Assembly: GCA_016719635.1 (NCBI GenBank)
Contig: JADJYT010000009.1
Coordinates: forward strand, 1 to 64,000
From: Sphingobacteriales bacterium
GTDB taxonomy: Bacteria; Bacteroidota; Bacteroidia; Chitinophagales; JADIYW01
Length of the DNA: 64,000 bases
Direction of reading: 5' to 3'
Positions 9,040 through 18,408 of this stretch are shown piece after piece (the stretch's first letter is position 1; each line of letters opens with the position of its first letter). Under the pieces are notes generated by a model that did not search any database, was not told the DNA's origin, and worked only from the letters and a program-made list of their open reading frames with translations. A program made the position numbers and the translations under genes.

Positions 9040-9780
9040 ATGTTAAAACCCTTAACCCACATGGCGCTTGTACTGATTTCATTTACATTTTGTGTACATG
9101 CGCAATCTTCAGAAGATAACACGAACTCGTTGTTATGTTTAATTGGACGTAACAGTTCCCCTCAGGAATTTAATCTGAACCTATCGCAAAAGCAGCCTGT
9201 CACCATTGCGTGCAGCTATGAAGATGCTTCAGTCACGATTCCCAAATATTTACAATTCAGTTGTGAAGGCGGCAATTCGTTAATAACCGTGCAAATATTG
9301 ATTTCTGACGGGGATAAAAGACAGACCGTTGTGAAAGATATTTCGGTTAATGACAGGAATGTATATTACGAAATGCCGTTACTGGCTTACGTAACGGATG
9401 ATATGGCACATAATCCGAAAGCTAAAATATATTCAGTTACATTTTCCAATAATATGAACACAGAACACACCATCGGTGAAGTGGGATTTTCAAGATATAC
9501 TTCCAGGTATGAAGTAAAATTAAATCAGGTATTTACGGTGGATATTGGCACCGGCTCCAATAAAAGATATGTCATTCAGTCAAATGTCCCAAGAGATATC
9601 TTTGTAAATATGTACAGGTCTAACGGTGAATTTGACCACAAGATTTTGCAATCCATTAAGACTGGTGAAAATGCCATTCAGTTTGAAGAGATGCAGATTA
9701 AGTCCGGAAAATATGTGGTAGTCATATCAGATGTTGCAGATAAAAAAACACCCAGCAGTAAAATAACGGTAATGTATTGA
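9040..9780 (+). CDS. Exported hypothetical protein
   Basis: 246 residues from ATG 9040, chosen because the in-frame TTG at 9016 lies inside the -7 box. A signal peptide (MLKPLTHMALVLISFTFCVHAQ) predicts export. The mature protein is predicted to be mostly beta-strand, with polar strands of the kind found in adhesin or carbohydrate-binding sandwiches; no motif identifies a family. A strong terminator follows. Unknown function, probably envelope or extracellular. Confidence 0.72.
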   Translation: MLKPLTHMALVLISFTFCVHAQSSEDNTNSLLCLIGRNSSPQEFNLNLSQKQPVTIACSYEDASVTIPKYLQFSCEGGNSLITVQILISDGDKRQTVVKDISVNDRNVYYEMPLLAYVTDDMAHNPKAKIYSVTFSNNMNTEHTIGEVGFSRYTSRYEVKLNQVFTVDIGTGSNKRYVIQSNVPRDIFVNMYRSNGEFDHKILQSIKTGENAIQFEEMQIKSGKYVVVISDVADKKTPSSKITVMY

Positions 9781-9819
9781 GCGAAAATATACGTTAAAGA
9801 GTAGTCCAGTTGGGGGACA

Positions 9820-9868
9820 AGACCTTGTTCTAAGCTTTAATAGGCGCGGAGCAAGGTCTAATTTTTTT
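9820..9868 (+). terminator. Rho-independent terminator
   Basis: AGACCTTGTTC (9820-9830) and GAGCAAGGTCT (9849-9859) form an 11-bp stem with one G-U pair and an 18-nt loop, followed by AATTTTTTT. Confidence 0.8.
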
Positions 9869-10514
9869 AGGAAGGTTGTTTCTTGGTTACATCTGCCTGT
9901 AATGATTGTTCCTCCTCAAAGAATCTTTTCTGGAAAATCAGTATCAGGGCGACACCCACGGTTATACAGGCATCGGAAACATTGAAGATAAAACGGAAAA
10001 ATTCAAACGGCTCACCGCCCCAGAAAGGTATCCATTGTGGGAATGTACCTCTGATAATCGGAAAATAAAACATATCCACCACCCTGCCATGAAACCATCC
10101 GGCATAACCGCCGCCGGCAGGGAATAAGGTGGCAATCTGGCCTTCACTGTGGGAAAAGATCTGCCCGAAAAAGATACTGTCGATAATATTGCCAATGGCC
10201 CCTGCTAAAATCAGCGCCATTGCAAAGACGAAAAATCTGGAGGATTTTGCAGAAGTGATTTGTTTGCGCAGATAATAGGAGATAAAGATAACGGCTATGA
10301 TCCGGAAAAACGTCAGCAGGAATTTTCCCATTCCGGCACCGAAACTCATTCCGAATGCCATGCCCTCGTTTTCGACGAAATGGATACGCGCCCACTCACC
10401 GATATAATTAAATTCATCTCCGCTTTTCATCGTTAGTTTTACCCAGACTTTGGAAGCCTGGTCGATGATTAACGACAATGCAATGGTCAGGTAAGCGATC
10501 AGTCTCTTGCTCAT
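9867..10514 (-). CDS. lspA: Lipoprotein signal peptidase (signal peptidase II)
   Basis: 215 residues, longer than the 160-170 of E. coli because of an insertion around 118-145, as often in Bacteroidota. Four membrane segments are visible. Conserved blocks: Asp18 in IDQASK, VENEGMAFGM (47-56), GNIID (108-112), RVVDMF with catalytic Asp147 and FNVSD with catalytic Asp181. The aspartyl protease cleaves prolipoproteins in the inner membrane, and several lipoproteins are encoded in this window. The ileS-dksA-lspA order on one strand is a common arrangement. A terminator and promoter-like box separate it from dksA. Confidence 0.96.
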   Translation of the reverse strand: MSKRLIAYLTIALSLIIDQASKVWVKLTMKSGDEFNYIGEWARIHFVENEGMAFGMSFGAGMGKFLLTFFRIIAVIFISYYLRKQITSAKSSRFFVFAMALILAGAIGNIIDSIFFGQIFSHSEGQIATLFPAGGGYAGWFHGRVVDMFYFPIIRGTFPQWIPFWGGEPFEFFRFIFNVSDACITVGVALILIFQKRFFEEEQSLQADVTKKQPS

Positions 10515-10521
10515 ATGGTTT

Positions 10522-10562
10522 AAAAATTAAAGCCAACAAAGATAAGACTCCTTATTGGCTTT
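10522..10562 (-). promoter_or_regulatory. Minus-strand terminator with the lspA promoter box in its loop
   Basis: On the minus strand AAAGCCAA (10562-10555) pairs with TTGGCTTT (10536-10529), followed by AATTTTTAAA, a terminator for the dksA-like gene. The loop contains TATCTTTG (minus; 10544-10537), a -7 box 22 nt before the lspA ATG. Termination and re-initiation may therefore be nested. Confidence 0.45.
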
Positions 10563-10584
10563 GGTGTTTTAATCGAGGTAATAA

Positions 10585-11553
10585 TTATTTCTTTTCCATC
10601 TTTTTGCCTTCCACACTTAAGGTAGCATGGGGAACAACCAGTAACCGTTCTTTTGGAATTAACCTGCCGGTCTCGCGGCAGATTCCATAGGATTTATTTT
10701 CAATCCGGACCAGTGCGCTCTCCAGGTGGGAAATGAGTTTCTGCATTCGTACTACGATCTGGTTCATGTTTTCCCTTTCAGAGGTCATGGATCCATCGTC
10801 AATACTGGCAAATTGTGTTTCGGACTCAGAACTGTTCTTGATCTGGTCGGAATAGAAATCGATTTCTTCCTTTGCCTTTGCAATTTTTTTCAGAATCACT
10901 TCTTTAAACAGGACAAGGTCGGCATCGCTGTATCTGACAACACTTACTTCCATCGTATGTTTGGGGGCACCTCCGGGTTGGTGGCTGATGGATTGCTCAT
11001 GCTTTGTAAGATGGGCAGGTTTTTGAAATGATTTTGTCACCGGTTTTGGCGCTTCCTTTTTCGGAGCCTGTTTAACCGATTTTGGCGCTGCCACTTTTTG
11101 CACCGCCTTTTTAGGTGCCACTTTTGGTGTTGTCTTTGCAACCGGCTTTGCGACTGCTTTTTTTACAGCCGGCTTAGGTGCAACAGCCTTTTTCACAGTT
11201 TTTGCAACAGCTTTTTTAACTATCGGTTTTGCTTTTGCAAGCGGTTTTGAAGGGGCTGCCTTTTTTACCGGTTTTGCTGTTGCTTTCGCTTTCACCTTTA
11301 TGACTGGTTTTGGTTTAGCGGCCGCTTTCTTTACTGGTTTAGCAGGCGCCTTAGGTTTGGCTTTTAAGACTTCTTTTTTTGCCACGACTTTTTTCTTTGC
11401 CGGTGCTGCCGGTTTTGGTGCGTTCTTTTTAACCGGTTTTGACGGTGCTTTTTTGGAGGCTGCTTTTTTCACAACAGGTTTTGCTGCAGGTTTTTTAGCA
11501 ACTGGCTTGGAGGTCTTAGCGACTGCTTTTTTCTTACTGGACAATTTTGCCAT
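10585..11553 (-). CDS. TraR/DksA-type regulator with long histone H1-like N-terminal tail
   Basis: 322 residues in two parts. Residues 1 to about 190 are almost only Lys, Ala, Pro and Val in repeats such as KPVAKK, KKAVAK and AAKPKP, like histone H1, AlgP or Hc1 tails. Residues about 205-322 form a DksA/TraR domain: an acidic coiled coil (LVLFKEVILKKIAKAKEEIDF) and the motif YGICRETGRLIPKERLLVVPHATLSVE. Only one of the zinc-finger cysteines remains, which is common in Bacteroidota homologues. Binding to RNA polymerase via the secondary channel is the family role; DNA binding or compaction by the tail is inference. It lies 3 bp after ileS, likely in one operon. Confidence 0.9.
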   Translation of the reverse strand: MAKLSSKKKAVAKTSKPVAKKPAAKPVVKKAASKKAPSKPVKKNAPKPAAPAKKKVVAKKEVLKAKPKAPAKPVKKAAAKPKPVIKVKAKATAKPVKKAAPSKPLAKAKPIVKKAVAKTVKKAVAPKPAVKKAVAKPVAKTTPKVAPKKAVQKVAAPKSVKQAPKKEAPKPVTKSFQKPAHLTKHEQSISHQPGGAPKHTMEVSVVRYSDADLVLFKEVILKKIAKAKEEIDFYSDQIKNSSESETQFASIDDGSMTSERENMNQIVVRMQKLISHLESALVRIENKSYGICRETGRLIPKERLLVVPHATLSVEGKKMEKK

Positions 11554-11556
11554 CTT

Positions 11557-14500
11557 CTACACTTTTTGAATGAATAATTTTAATGGTTCACCATTGATAT
11601 CAAAATCCTTCGCTTCAGATACCTTATCGGAGAACAGTATATCGTTTGCTAAAGTTTCGTTGCAAATATATTCTTTATAGCTATGCAAAACATCGTTGAG
11701 AACCAATTGATTTTGCACATGCAAGACAATCTTGTCAGTAACTTCAAAATCGGATTCTTTGCGCTCCGTCTGTATCTTATTGACAATCTCCCGGGCAAAG
11801 CCTTCATGCTTCAGCTCTTCCGAGATGTGAATATCCAGTGCCACCGTAATGCCATTGTTGCCGGCTACCAGCCAACCCTGAATGTCGTCAGAGAGGATTT
11901 CCACTTCTTCCAGCAAGATATTAAATGTTTCACCCTCAAGGAGGATATCGAAATGGCCGTTCTGTTCCAGTTGCTGAATATCGATGTTGCTGAGGTTTTG
12001 GATGACATCGGAGGCGATTTTCATCTTGCCGCCCAATTTCTTGCCCAGCAGTTTAAAATTTGGTTTTACCTTTTTGGAGATGATACCGGACGTATCGCTG
12101 ATGTATTCAATCTCTTTTACATTCACTTCCGCCAAAATCAAGGATTTTACCTTGTCGACCTGCTCGATGAATTCTTTGTCTATTGCAGGGATTAGTATTT
12201 TCTGTAATGGCTGACGAACCTTGATTTTCGTTTTCTTTCTGAGAGATAACACCAGCGAGGAGATTTCCTGCGCCCACTCCATGCGCTGCTCCAGTTTTTT
12301 ATCGATTAAACCGGCATCCGATTTTATTAAATCCGAAATATGAATGGAAGAGGTGGTCGATAATAAATTCTGCCACAACCAGTCGCTGAAAAAAGGTGCA
12401 ATCGGACTCATGAGCTGTACCACCACCTGCAGACATTCGTGTAATGTTTCAAATGCCGCCTTCTTGTCCTTCGATAATTCGTTGCCCCAGAAACGTCTTC
12501 TGCATAGACGCACGTACCAGTTTGATAAATGCTCAATTACGAAATCTTCGATTGCGCGTGCCGCTTTGGTCGGTTCATAATCTTCGTATGCTTCCGTAAC
12601 TTCCTGTATCAGGCTGTGTAATTTGGAAATCACCCAGCGGTCGATTTCCGCGCGTTCTGCCAGCGGAGTGGTATTGTTTGTATCAATCACAAAACCGTCA
12701 ATGTTCGCGTAGATGGCAAAGAAATTATAGGTGTTGTAAAGGGTTCCGAATAATTTTCTGGAAACTTCCGCCAGGCCCTCTTCGTCAAATTTCAGGTTGT
12801 CCCACGGCTGTGAGTTGGAAATCATGTACCAGCGCGTGACATCTGCGCCGTATTTGCCGATGGTGGCAAACGGATCCACGGCATTGCCTTTGGATTTGGA
12901 CATCTTGTTGCCGTTCTTGTCCAATACCAGTCCATTGGACACTACATTCTTGTACGCCACGGAGTCAAACAGCATCGTCGCAATGGCATGGAGGGTATAG
13001 AACCAGCCGCGCGTCTGGTCAACCCCTTCCGCAATAAAATCAGCAGGGAACGATTGCGCGAAGGTTTCCTTGTTTTCAAAAGGGAAATGCCATTGGGCAT
13101 ACGGCATTGCACCCGAATCAAACCAAACGTCAATCAAGTCGCTTTCACGTTGCATCGGTTTGCCGGAGGCTGATACCAGAATGATATCATCCACAAAAGG
13201 CTTATGTAAATCAAATTCCCTGTTGAAAATCTCGTTTGATAAAAAACCGGCGGCTGCAGATTTTTGCATCTCGCTTTTCAGTTCTTCAATGGAACCGATA
13301 CATATCTCTTCTTCCTTGTCTTCCGTTCTCCAGATGTTTAAAGGGGTTCCCCAGTATCTGCTGCGTGATAAGTTCCAGTCGATTAAGTTTTCCAGCCACT
13401 GGCCGAATCGTCCGGAGCCGGTGCTTTCCGGTTTCCAGTTGATGGTTTTATTCAACGCTATCATCCGTTCCTTCACCGCCGTCACTCTGATAAACCAGGA
13501 GTCCAACGGATAATAAATGATCGGTTTGTCCGTACGCCAGCAATGCGGATAGGAGTGCTCGTATTTTTCTACTTTAAACGCTTTGTTTTCTTTTTTCAGT
13601 TTTACGGAGATGTCAATGTCTACAGAAACGTAATTGGGTTCGTCTTTGTAATCTTTCACATACCTGCCGGAAAATTCTCCGACACCGTCGATAAATTTAC
13701 CTTCCTTGTCTACCAGGGTTAATGCTCCGATGCCGTTCTCTCCTGCCACTTTCATGTCATCCGCGCCAAAGCTCGGCGCAATATGAACGATGCCCGTACC
13801 GTCAGAGGTTGTCACGAAATCACCGATGATGACCTTGAAGGCATCCCCATCTATATTTTCTTTGGAGTTCGCTTCAAAAGGTAATAACTGCTCGTAACGG
13901 ATGCCAGCCACTTCTTTCCCTTTGAAGGAAGCTAAAATCTGATACGGTAAACTTTTTCCGTCATTTTGATAAGAGGCAAAATCCCCATTTTCATTTTCCG
14001 GCTGAAAATACGTAGACAATAATTCCTTCGCCAAAATCAGATTAACCTGCAAATGCGTGTAAGGGTTAACGGTTTTGACTAAGACATAATCAATCTCTTT
14101 TCCAACGGCCAGCGCGGTATTGGATGGCAATGTCCAGGGGGTGGTTGTCCAGGCTAAAAAATAACAGGTTTCGTTTTTAGCTGAGAAGAATGGATTGTCG
14201 GCTATTGACTCTGGGCTGATTTTAAACTGTGCCACACAGCTGGTGTCCTTCACATCGAGGTAGCATCCCGGCAGGTTTAATTCTGCGGAACTTAAACCCG
14301 TGCCGGCAGCCGGCGAGTACGGTTGGATTTTATATCCTTTGTAGAGTAAATCTTTCTTGTATAACTCTTTTAAAATCCACCAGATACTTTCGATATAGTT
14401 GTTCTCAAAGGTGATGTACGGATGATTCAGGTCCACCCAGTAACCCATCTTTTGGGTAAGGTCATCCCAGATATCCTTGAACCGCATCACTTCCTCCCGG

Positions 14501-14871
14501 CATTTCCGGTTGTATTCCGCCACGGAAATTTTAGTTCCGATATCTTTTTTGGTGATGCCCAGCAATTTTTCCACGCCCAGTTCCACCGGAAGGCCATGCG
14601 TATCCCAGCCGCCTTTGCGTTTCACCTGATACCCCTGCAGCGTCTTGAATCGACAAAATATATCCTTGATACCGCGTGACAGAACGTGGTGAATACCCGG
14701 CAACCCGTTGGCACTCGGGGGGCCTTCGTAAAACACATACGGCGGTTTTCCTTCCCGTGCGGAAATACTCTGCTCAAAAACATGCTGAGATTGCCAGAAA
14801 GCCGCAATCTCCTGTTCAATCTGTGTTTGGGTGATATTCTTAACTTCTCTGTATTGCTTTGCGTTTGACAT
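11557..14871 (-). CDS. ileS: Isoleucyl-tRNA synthetase
   Basis: 1104 residues from ATG 14871. A longer frame reaches 14940, but it crosses the -7 box at 14898-14905 and its extra residues are a hydrophobic stretch foreign to the family. GGAGAGGAG lies just before ATG 14871. Class I motifs are visible: the HIGH-like GPPSANGLPGIHHVLSR near residue 50 and KMSKSKGN for KMSKS. The long form with an editing domain and a C-terminal anticodon-binding region is typical of the eukaryote-like/Bacteroidota IleRS type. It charges tRNA-Ile and edits valine. The dksA-like gene follows after 3 bp. Confidence 0.97.
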   Translation of the reverse strand: MSNAKQYREVKNITQTQIEQEIAAFWQSQHVFEQSISAREGKPPYVFYEGPPSANGLPGIHHVLSRGIKDIFCRFKTLQGYQVKRKGGWDTHGLPVELGVEKLLGITKKDIGTKISVAEYNRKCREEVMRFKDIWDDLTQKMGYWVDLNHPYITFENNYIESIWWILKELYKKDLLYKGYKIQPYSPAAGTGLSSAELNLPGCYLDVKDTSCVAQFKISPESIADNPFFSAKNETCYFLAWTTTPWTLPSNTALAVGKEIDYVLVKTVNPYTHLQVNLILAKELLSTYFQPENENGDFASYQNDGKSLPYQILASFKGKEVAGIRYEQLLPFEANSKENIDGDAFKVIIGDFVTTSDGTGIVHIAPSFGADDMKVAGENGIGALTLVDKEGKFIDGVGEFSGRYVKDYKDEPNYVSVDIDISVKLKKENKAFKVEKYEHSYPHCWRTDKPIIYYPLDSWFIRVTAVKERMIALNKTINWKPESTGSGRFGQWLENLIDWNLSRSRYWGTPLNIWRTEDKEEEICIGSIEELKSEMQKSAAAGFLSNEIFNREFDLHKPFVDDIILVSASGKPMQRESDLIDVWFDSGAMPYAQWHFPFENKETFAQSFPADFIAEGVDQTRGWFYTLHAIATMLFDSVAYKNVVSNGLVLDKNGNKMSKSKGNAVDPFATIGKYGADVTRWYMISNSQPWDNLKFDEEGLAEVSRKLFGTLYNTYNFFAIYANIDGFVIDTNNTTPLAERAEIDRWVISKLHSLIQEVTEAYEDYEPTKAARAIEDFVIEHLSNWYVRLCRRRFWGNELSKDKKAAFETLHECLQVVVQLMSPIAPFFSDWLWQNLLSTTSSIHISDLIKSDAGLIDKKLEQRMEWAQEISSLVLSLRKKTKIKVRQPLQKILIPAIDKEFIEQVDKVKSLILAEVNVKEIEYISDTSGIISKKVKPNFKLLGKKLGGKMKIASDVIQNLSNIDIQQLEQNGHFDILLEGETFNILLEEVEILSDDIQGWLVAGNNGITVALDIHISEELKHEGFAREIVNKIQTERKESDFEVTDKIVLHVQNQLVLNDVLHSYKEYICNETLANDILFSDKVSEAKDFDINGEPLKLFIQKV

Positions 14872-14897
14872 AACCTGCTCCTCTCCAAAAATTTGCG

Positions 14898-14905
14898 CAA
14901 AGATA
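14898..14905 (-). promoter_or_regulatory. -7 promoter box of ileS
   Basis: TATCTTTG on the minus strand, 26 nt before the chosen ATG. It lies inside the alternative longer reading frame and therefore supports the shorter start. Confidence 0.6.
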
Positions 14906-14993
14906 ACAAATGCCCATGAGATTAAAAACAATATTAGCACCAGCCCCCACCTTCAAAAATGCGCATTATCCGACATTTTCTCTTAAAAATTCA

Positions 14994-15001
14994 TAGATTT
15001 G
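14994..15001 (+). promoter_or_regulatory. -7 promoter box of porZ
   Basis: TAGATTTG fits TAnnTTTG and lies 26 nt before ATG 15028. The alternative start at 14959 lies upstream of it and is disfavoured. Confidence 0.5.
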
Positions 15002-15027
15002 GGGGAAATAAAAGGCAATCCCCGTTT

Positions 15028-17367
15028 ATGTTTGCAAAATATAGAGAACCAACGTTTTTACCGGCTGTTTTACTGCTTTGGTCCATCCTGTTGACCGGGC
15101 CTGCAAAATCACAGAATGTTCCCTTGGGTTCCTGGGCTGCGCATTTGCCGCTGCAGAATGCCACTTCCGTCTGTCAAAGTGCCGGCTATGTGTATGCCGC
15201 CTGTCAGAATGGGGTGATAGGAGTGGATATCGGCAATAACCTGATTGAAAAGTATAGCAAGGTAAGCGGACTGTCAGAAGTGTTTGCAGAGCAGGTCGGT
15301 TACGATACGGCCACGTCTACACTGGTCGTTACGTATACCAATTCGAATATTGATTTGGTGCAGAAGGGGAAAACAATCAATCTGCCGTATCTTAAGAATG
15401 CCACCATCTCCGGAGATAAGAATGTATATAAAATATATTGTTTCAACGGAAAGGCCTATCTGGCAACAGGATTTGGTATTGTGGAGGTAGATCTGGTAAA
15501 ACAGGAAATCGCAGATACCTACATCTTTAACGACGGCATTTCCACCACGAAGGTAAATGCCGTATGGGCAGATGAACAGGCCATTTTTTGCGCCACTTCG
15601 AATGGTGTGGTGATGGGTAAGATAGACCCGTCCGTAAACCTGTTGAATTATAATGAGTGGGTGAAGTACTCTTCCGGCATTCCCCAGTCGGAAGCATCTG
15701 CCGTTACCAGCTATCAGGATAAGGTTTTGGCAGCGGTGAACAGTACGATCTATCAGTTTGACGGAACATCCTGGACGCCATTTTTTTCGGAACCAGGCTG
15801 GGTGACAAAAGATCTGAATAATTCGTACGGAAAGTTGTCCGTTGCACAACACAAAATAGTATCCGGAATTGCAACGGATGTCCGCACAGGAAAATGGAAT
15901 GGAACCGGGTTTGATTTTTACACCGGTACTTTTTATGTTGCTTACCCGTTGCAGATCATTGCAAATAATGACGGAAGTTTGTGGCATGCCGATCTGTACA
16001 GAGGATTGATTCGTCAGGAAGGCGGCAATTTCTCTGCAAAAATTCCGAACGGACCGTATGGTGTTAACAATAAGGAGATGGATTTTTTAAACGGTACATT
16101 GTGGGCGTCGTCCTCTGCCATACGAAATTCCTTTAACCCCAATGATTTACCGGAAAGTAAGTTCTTTTATGCCTGCAATGAGTATAACTGGACCAATTAT
16201 ATAAAATACGACTTTCCCATCCTGGATACGTTTAATCAGATTGCAGTAGTAAAGGCGTTACCGTCCGAAAATAAGGTTTTGTTTGGTGCCGCCGATTTCA
16301 GCAACGGCGGGATTATAGAATTCTCCCCTTCAGATAACACATTTAAAACGATTAAATATGCACCTAACAGTCCTTTCTCTTTTCGCATTTCCGGCGCTGA
16401 TGTGGACGCTCAGGGCAATGCCTGGTTTTCCAACGCGTATTCCACCTCGCCGGTTATCTGCCGGAAGAGTGACGGCAGTTACCTGTTCTTCAACAGCGGA
16501 TTCTTAAATGCACAGTTAGTCACCGATATATTGGTAGACGATTACAATCAGATTTGGATTGCCAAAGACCAACCCGGTGTCGGCGGGCTGGTGGTGCTGA
16601 ATTATGGTACAGACTTAGATGACAAGTCTGACGACCTGTATTTCAATTTGGCCCTCGGCAGAGGCCTGGGTAATCTGCCTTCCAACCATGTGGTGTGTAT
16701 GGCAAAGGATAAGGATGGTGTGATTTGGCTGGGCACCACTGCCGGAATTGCCGTGGTGTCCTGTGCGGGATACGTTACCGATTATGCCTGCGAAGCGGAA
16801 CAGATTTGTATAGACCGAAAAGACAGCAGCGGATTTTGCGATAATTTACTGGAAGATGAGGTGGTCAACTGCATTACGGTGGATGAGGCCAACCGCAAAT
16901 GGATAGGTACTGCCAACGGCTTGTTTCTGGTGAGTGCAGACGGACAGGAAACCATTCATTATTTCAATGAAACCAATTCTCCGCTGCTGGGTAATGATAT
17001 CCGTTCGGTGGCGATACAGCCCGAAACGGGAGATGTATTTATCGGCACGTCTAAGGGTATCTGTTCATATCGGGCGGATGCTACCGTGACGACTGCTGAA
17101 ACGCCTGCCCCGTTTGTATACCCCAATCCGGTACGGGAGGATTATGACGGGCCTATTGCCATCAAAGGAATTCCCAATAACAGCAATGTCAAAATTGTGG
17201 ATGTCAGCGGTAATCTGGTCTATGAGACGACCGCTACTGGCGGCCAGGCCACCTGGGATGGCAAGCTTATCAACGGGCAGCGTGCAGCTACGGGCGTATA
17301 TTTTGCGTTATGTTCCGGCAGCGGCAAAGGCCAGAAAGCCAGTCTGAAGTTTGTGCTGGTGCATTAG
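15028..17367 (+). CDS. porZ: PorZ-like type IX secretion protein (beta-propeller with sorting domain)
   Basis: 779 residues from ATG 15028, giving a clean signal peptide ending near Lys-Ser-Gln. The mature N-terminus (PLGSWAAHLPLQNATSV) and repeated blades such as NAVWADEQAIFCATSNGVV and GVIWLGTTAGIAVV are two-component-regulator-type propeller repeats, as in PorZ. The C-terminus carries a type IX sorting domain: FVYPNPV, VKIVDVSGNLVYE, GQRAATGVYF. PorZ acts at the cell surface with the PorU sortase, delivering anionic lipopolysaccharide to cargo; that role is from the family. Length matches PorZ (about 780). The specific name rests on N-terminal similarity; another propeller protein is the alternative. 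Confidence 0.8.
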   Translation: MFAKYREPTFLPAVLLLWSILLTGPAKSQNVPLGSWAAHLPLQNATSVCQSAGYVYAACQNGVIGVDIGNNLIEKYSKVSGLSEVFAEQVGYDTATSTLVVTYTNSNIDLVQKGKTINLPYLKNATISGDKNVYKIYCFNGKAYLATGFGIVEVDLVKQEIADTYIFNDGISTTKVNAVWADEQAIFCATSNGVVMGKIDPSVNLLNYNEWVKYSSGIPQSEASAVTSYQDKVLAAVNSTIYQFDGTSWTPFFSEPGWVTKDLNNSYGKLSVAQHKIVSGIATDVRTGKWNGTGFDFYTGTFYVAYPLQIIANNDGSLWHADLYRGLIRQEGGNFSAKIPNGPYGVNNKEMDFLNGTLWASSSAIRNSFNPNDLPESKFFYACNEYNWTNYIKYDFPILDTFNQIAVVKALPSENKVLFGAADFSNGGIIEFSPSDNTFKTIKYAPNSPFSFRISGADVDAQGNAWFSNAYSTSPVICRKSDGSYLFFNSGFLNAQLVTDILVDDYNQIWIAKDQPGVGGLVVLNYGTDLDDKSDDLYFNLALGRGLGNLPSNHVVCMAKDKDGVIWLGTTAGIAVVSCAGYVTDYACEAEQICIDRKDSSGFCDNLLEDEVVNCITVDEANRKWIGTANGLFLVSADGQETIHYFNETNSPLLGNDIRSVAIQPETGDVFIGTSKGICSYRADATVTTAETPAPFVYPNPVREDYDGPIAIKGIPNNSNVKIVDVSGNLVYETTATGGQATWDGKLINGQRAATGVYFALCSGSGKGQKASLKFVLVH

Positions 17368-17804
17368 AGGATATCAAAATTATCGTCGGAATCCGGTATT
17401 GTTATTGTATAATAATCAAGATCGAGTGCGTTATAACCTCGTATGTCAATTTCTTTATTAAAGAGTGTAAAATGGTTACAGTCGTAAATATCCAACACCT
17501 TTCCACTCTTTACTTCGAGAATCAGGTCGAGGTATTGGCGGCCTTTTAGGTCGATGAGAGAGATGCCGTTTTTGCATCGTCCCGGGCATTCTGTACTGCC
17601 ACAAAAACCCCTTTCCACCGTCATGTCGTTTGGGCCAAATGCCCTGATATGTTCAAAAACAGAGTCCAGTTTTTGCAGGAATACTTCCTTAGAACAATCT
17701 TGGTATGTCCGGTCGTTATCTAATATAAGATCCAGCATTTCAATATCCATCTCTTTTATGTAGTGGATAACAGCTTCAGCCTGGGTGGTGGGTGTGGTTT
17801 GCAT
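17364..17804 (-). CDS. Hypothetical protein, paralogue of the 18408-18866 product
   Basis: 146 residues. The first 45 residues (AVIHYIKEMDIEMLDLILD, then RTYQDCSKEVFLQKL) closely match the N-terminus of the gene two places upstream, and both share a C-x4-C-x3-C cluster (here CGSTECPGRC) followed by a Leu-rich Glu strand and a later Cys, so a metal site is plausible. No known family is recognised. It is the last of three same-strand genes and ends overlapping the porZ stop by 4 bp, tail to tail. Confidence 0.7.
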   Translation of the reverse strand: MQTTPTTQAEAVIHYIKEMDIEMLDLILDNDRTYQDCSKEVFLQKLDSVFEHIRAFGPNDMTVERGFCGSTECPGRCKNGISLIDLKGRQYLDLILEVKSGKVLDIYDCNHFTLFNKEIDIRGYNALDLDYYTITIPDSDDNFDIL

Positions 17805-17847
17805 GGGTGTCGTTGTTAAATCATGCCTCTTAGCTGTAAATGATATT

Positions 17848-18408
17848 TTAAGGAATTCCTTTTTCAGATGATTCAGATCCTTCTTCCAGCGTTGTCCACA
17901 TTTCTTCAGGTATCGTAGTATATTTTTCCAGCATTTTCCAGTAGTAGTTATAGTAAAGATGTATGAATTTTAATTGAACTGCAAAATCCTCTGCATGCAG
18001 ATATACTTCAACTTTTGGGTTGATACTCACGTACTCCTTTGTTGGTTCTCCATCGACATTGAAATAGAAATAATACAGTGCCATTAAATCATTTTCGAGT
18101 GGCTCAAACTCCACCAGCCAGCATAACAGCATCTTTTTATTCTTACTTTTTTTTACTCTGTTATGATAAAATTGCAGTGCTCTTTCCGCTTCATCTCTCT
18201 GGTAGAATTTAGGCGTTAACTCTTTAACGGTGTAGTAAATATCGTAAAATTTGCTGAATGTGGCAGGAGTATATATAGGATCCATTTCACTATACAATTC
18301 TTGGTATTTTTCCAGCCAGGTTGCTGCTTTATGCATATCGATGATTGGTAAATGCATGTCATTCCGGATGATTTCATCACAGGCAGTTGAACATTGATGG
18401 GCTGTCAT
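17848..18408 (-). CDS. Hypothetical protein between two paralogues
   Basis: 186 residues, soluble, rich in Tyr, Glu and Lys, mostly helical, with two N-terminal cysteines (HQCSTACDE) and an acidic C-terminus (EEGSESSEKG). No recognised domain. Its ATG overlaps the stop of the upstream gene by one base (TGATG), implying translational coupling, and it is flanked on both sides by members of one small Cys-cluster family. The three genes therefore probably form one operon. Confidence 0.7.
   Translation of the reverse strand: MTAHQCSTACDEIIRNDMHLPIIDMHKAATWLEKYQELYSEMDPIYTPATFSKFYDIYYTVKELTPKFYQRDEAERALQFYHNRVKKSKNKKMLLCWLVEFEPLENDLMALYYFYFNVDGEPTKEYVSINPKVEVYLHAEDFAVQLKFIHLYYNYYWKMLEKYTTIPEEMWTTLEEGSESSEKGIP

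Noticed and set aside
11300..11569. Plus-strand frame rich in Ala/Phe/Gly opposite the Lys-rich tail
   Set aside because: It is the mirror translation of the Lys/Ala/Pro repeats of the DksA-like gene.
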